A stretch of 31,844 nucleotides of DNA, taken from positions 1 to 31,844 of the forward strand of contig CAZGMJ010000059.1 of the NCBI GenBank assembly GCA_964526785.1, given 5' to 3'. The notes below the pieces were generated by a model that saw only the letters and a list, made by a program, of their open reading frames with translations, was not told where the DNA came from and did not search any database. The translations under genes were made by a program, and so were the position numbers. This document shows, piece after piece, positions 31,805 through 31,844 of this stretch (positions are counted from its first letter, which is position 1; each line of letters opens with the position of its first letter). Origin of the DNA: CAZGMJ01 sp964526785. Lineage in GTDB: Bacteria > Planctomycetota > Phycisphaerae > Sedimentisphaerales > Anaerobacaceae.

Positions 31805-31844
31805 TCTTGAGGCCGTTTTGTGCTGACAAAAACAATGCCGACAT
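31797..31844 (-). CDS. Possible C-terminal fragment of a gene entering from the right edge
   Basis: A minus-strand frame open from the window edge ends in TAA (31799-31797) after FLSAQNGLKNG, overlapping the lipoprotein start by 8 bp in the manner of translationally coupled genes. Only about 15 codons are visible, so neither function nor reality can be judged. Confidence 0.2.
   Translation of the reverse strand: MSALFLSAQNGLKNG

Noticed and set aside
1..31844. tRNA genes, CRISPR arrays, insertion sequences
   Set aside because: I found no T-loop with matching acceptor stem outside genes, no regularly spaced direct repeats, and no transposase-like protein.

Overview
The window is an ordinary-looking stretch of bacterial chromosome (roughly 55-58% GC by eye). 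Tightly packed genes lie mostly on the minus strand. I infer a member of the Planctomycetota, most likely Phycisphaerae. The reasons are three tandem sulfatases with Tat-like or twin-arginine leaders, a secreted PQQ-type propeller protein starting GDWPGFQGPNGD, a non-HemE uroporphyrinogen-decarboxylase-fold protein, a DUF11/OmcB-like lipoprotein, a probable DUF6655 lipoprotein and a B12-dependent class II ribonucleotide reductase. This is inference from gene content; no rRNA or other marker is present. I saw no tRNA, CRISPR array, insertion sequence or phage gene.

Layout. 1-128: tail of a plus-strand gene. 245-3304 (-): nrdJ, with a 412-bp upstream region that carries several palindromes. 3717-7980 (+): secreted clan-A glycoside hydrolase, a compact UvrC-like nuclease, and a secreted PQQ-repeat propeller. 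8014-11438 (-): a DUF4097-type lipoprotein built of 18-residue THNG repeats, a small unknown protein with a strong Shine-Dalgarno site, and a DUF11/OmcB-like lipoprotein followed by a terminator. 11876-16923 (-): ligA, ribD, a UroD-like protein and an SGNH hydrolase in the same direction with 19-64 bp gaps, probably one transcript. 17360-23075 (-): three sulfatases, an iron-sulfur flavodoxin-like reductase and a cupin. 23107-26121 (-): an M16 peptidase pair (one with an intact zinc site, one without). 26356-27615 (-): an M14 carboxypeptidase of the cytosolic-carboxypeptidase type but with an N-terminal leader. 27748-31844 (-): an AsmA-like giant envelope protein, a small lipoprotein and the tail of one more gene.

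How they fit together. Most of the region is cell-envelope and extracellular degradation machinery: sulfatases, a glycoside hydrolase, an SGNH esterase, envelope peptidases, several lipoproteins and an AsmA-like protein. Set among these are DNA and nucleotide housekeeping genes (nrdJ, uvrC-like, ligA, ribD). The sulfatase block with its own consensus promoter looks like part of a sulfated-polysaccharide degradation locus, but no transporter, SusC/D pair or sulfatase-maturating enzyme lies in the window.

The points most worth a second look are the compact UvrC lacking two canonical segments, the palindrome-rich nrdJ leader, the perfect 9-bp inverted repeat that brackets the promoter of the M14 peptidase gene, the 18-bp palindrome between two sulfatase genes, and two small unrecognised ORFs. 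I did not find a clearly new multi-gene system.
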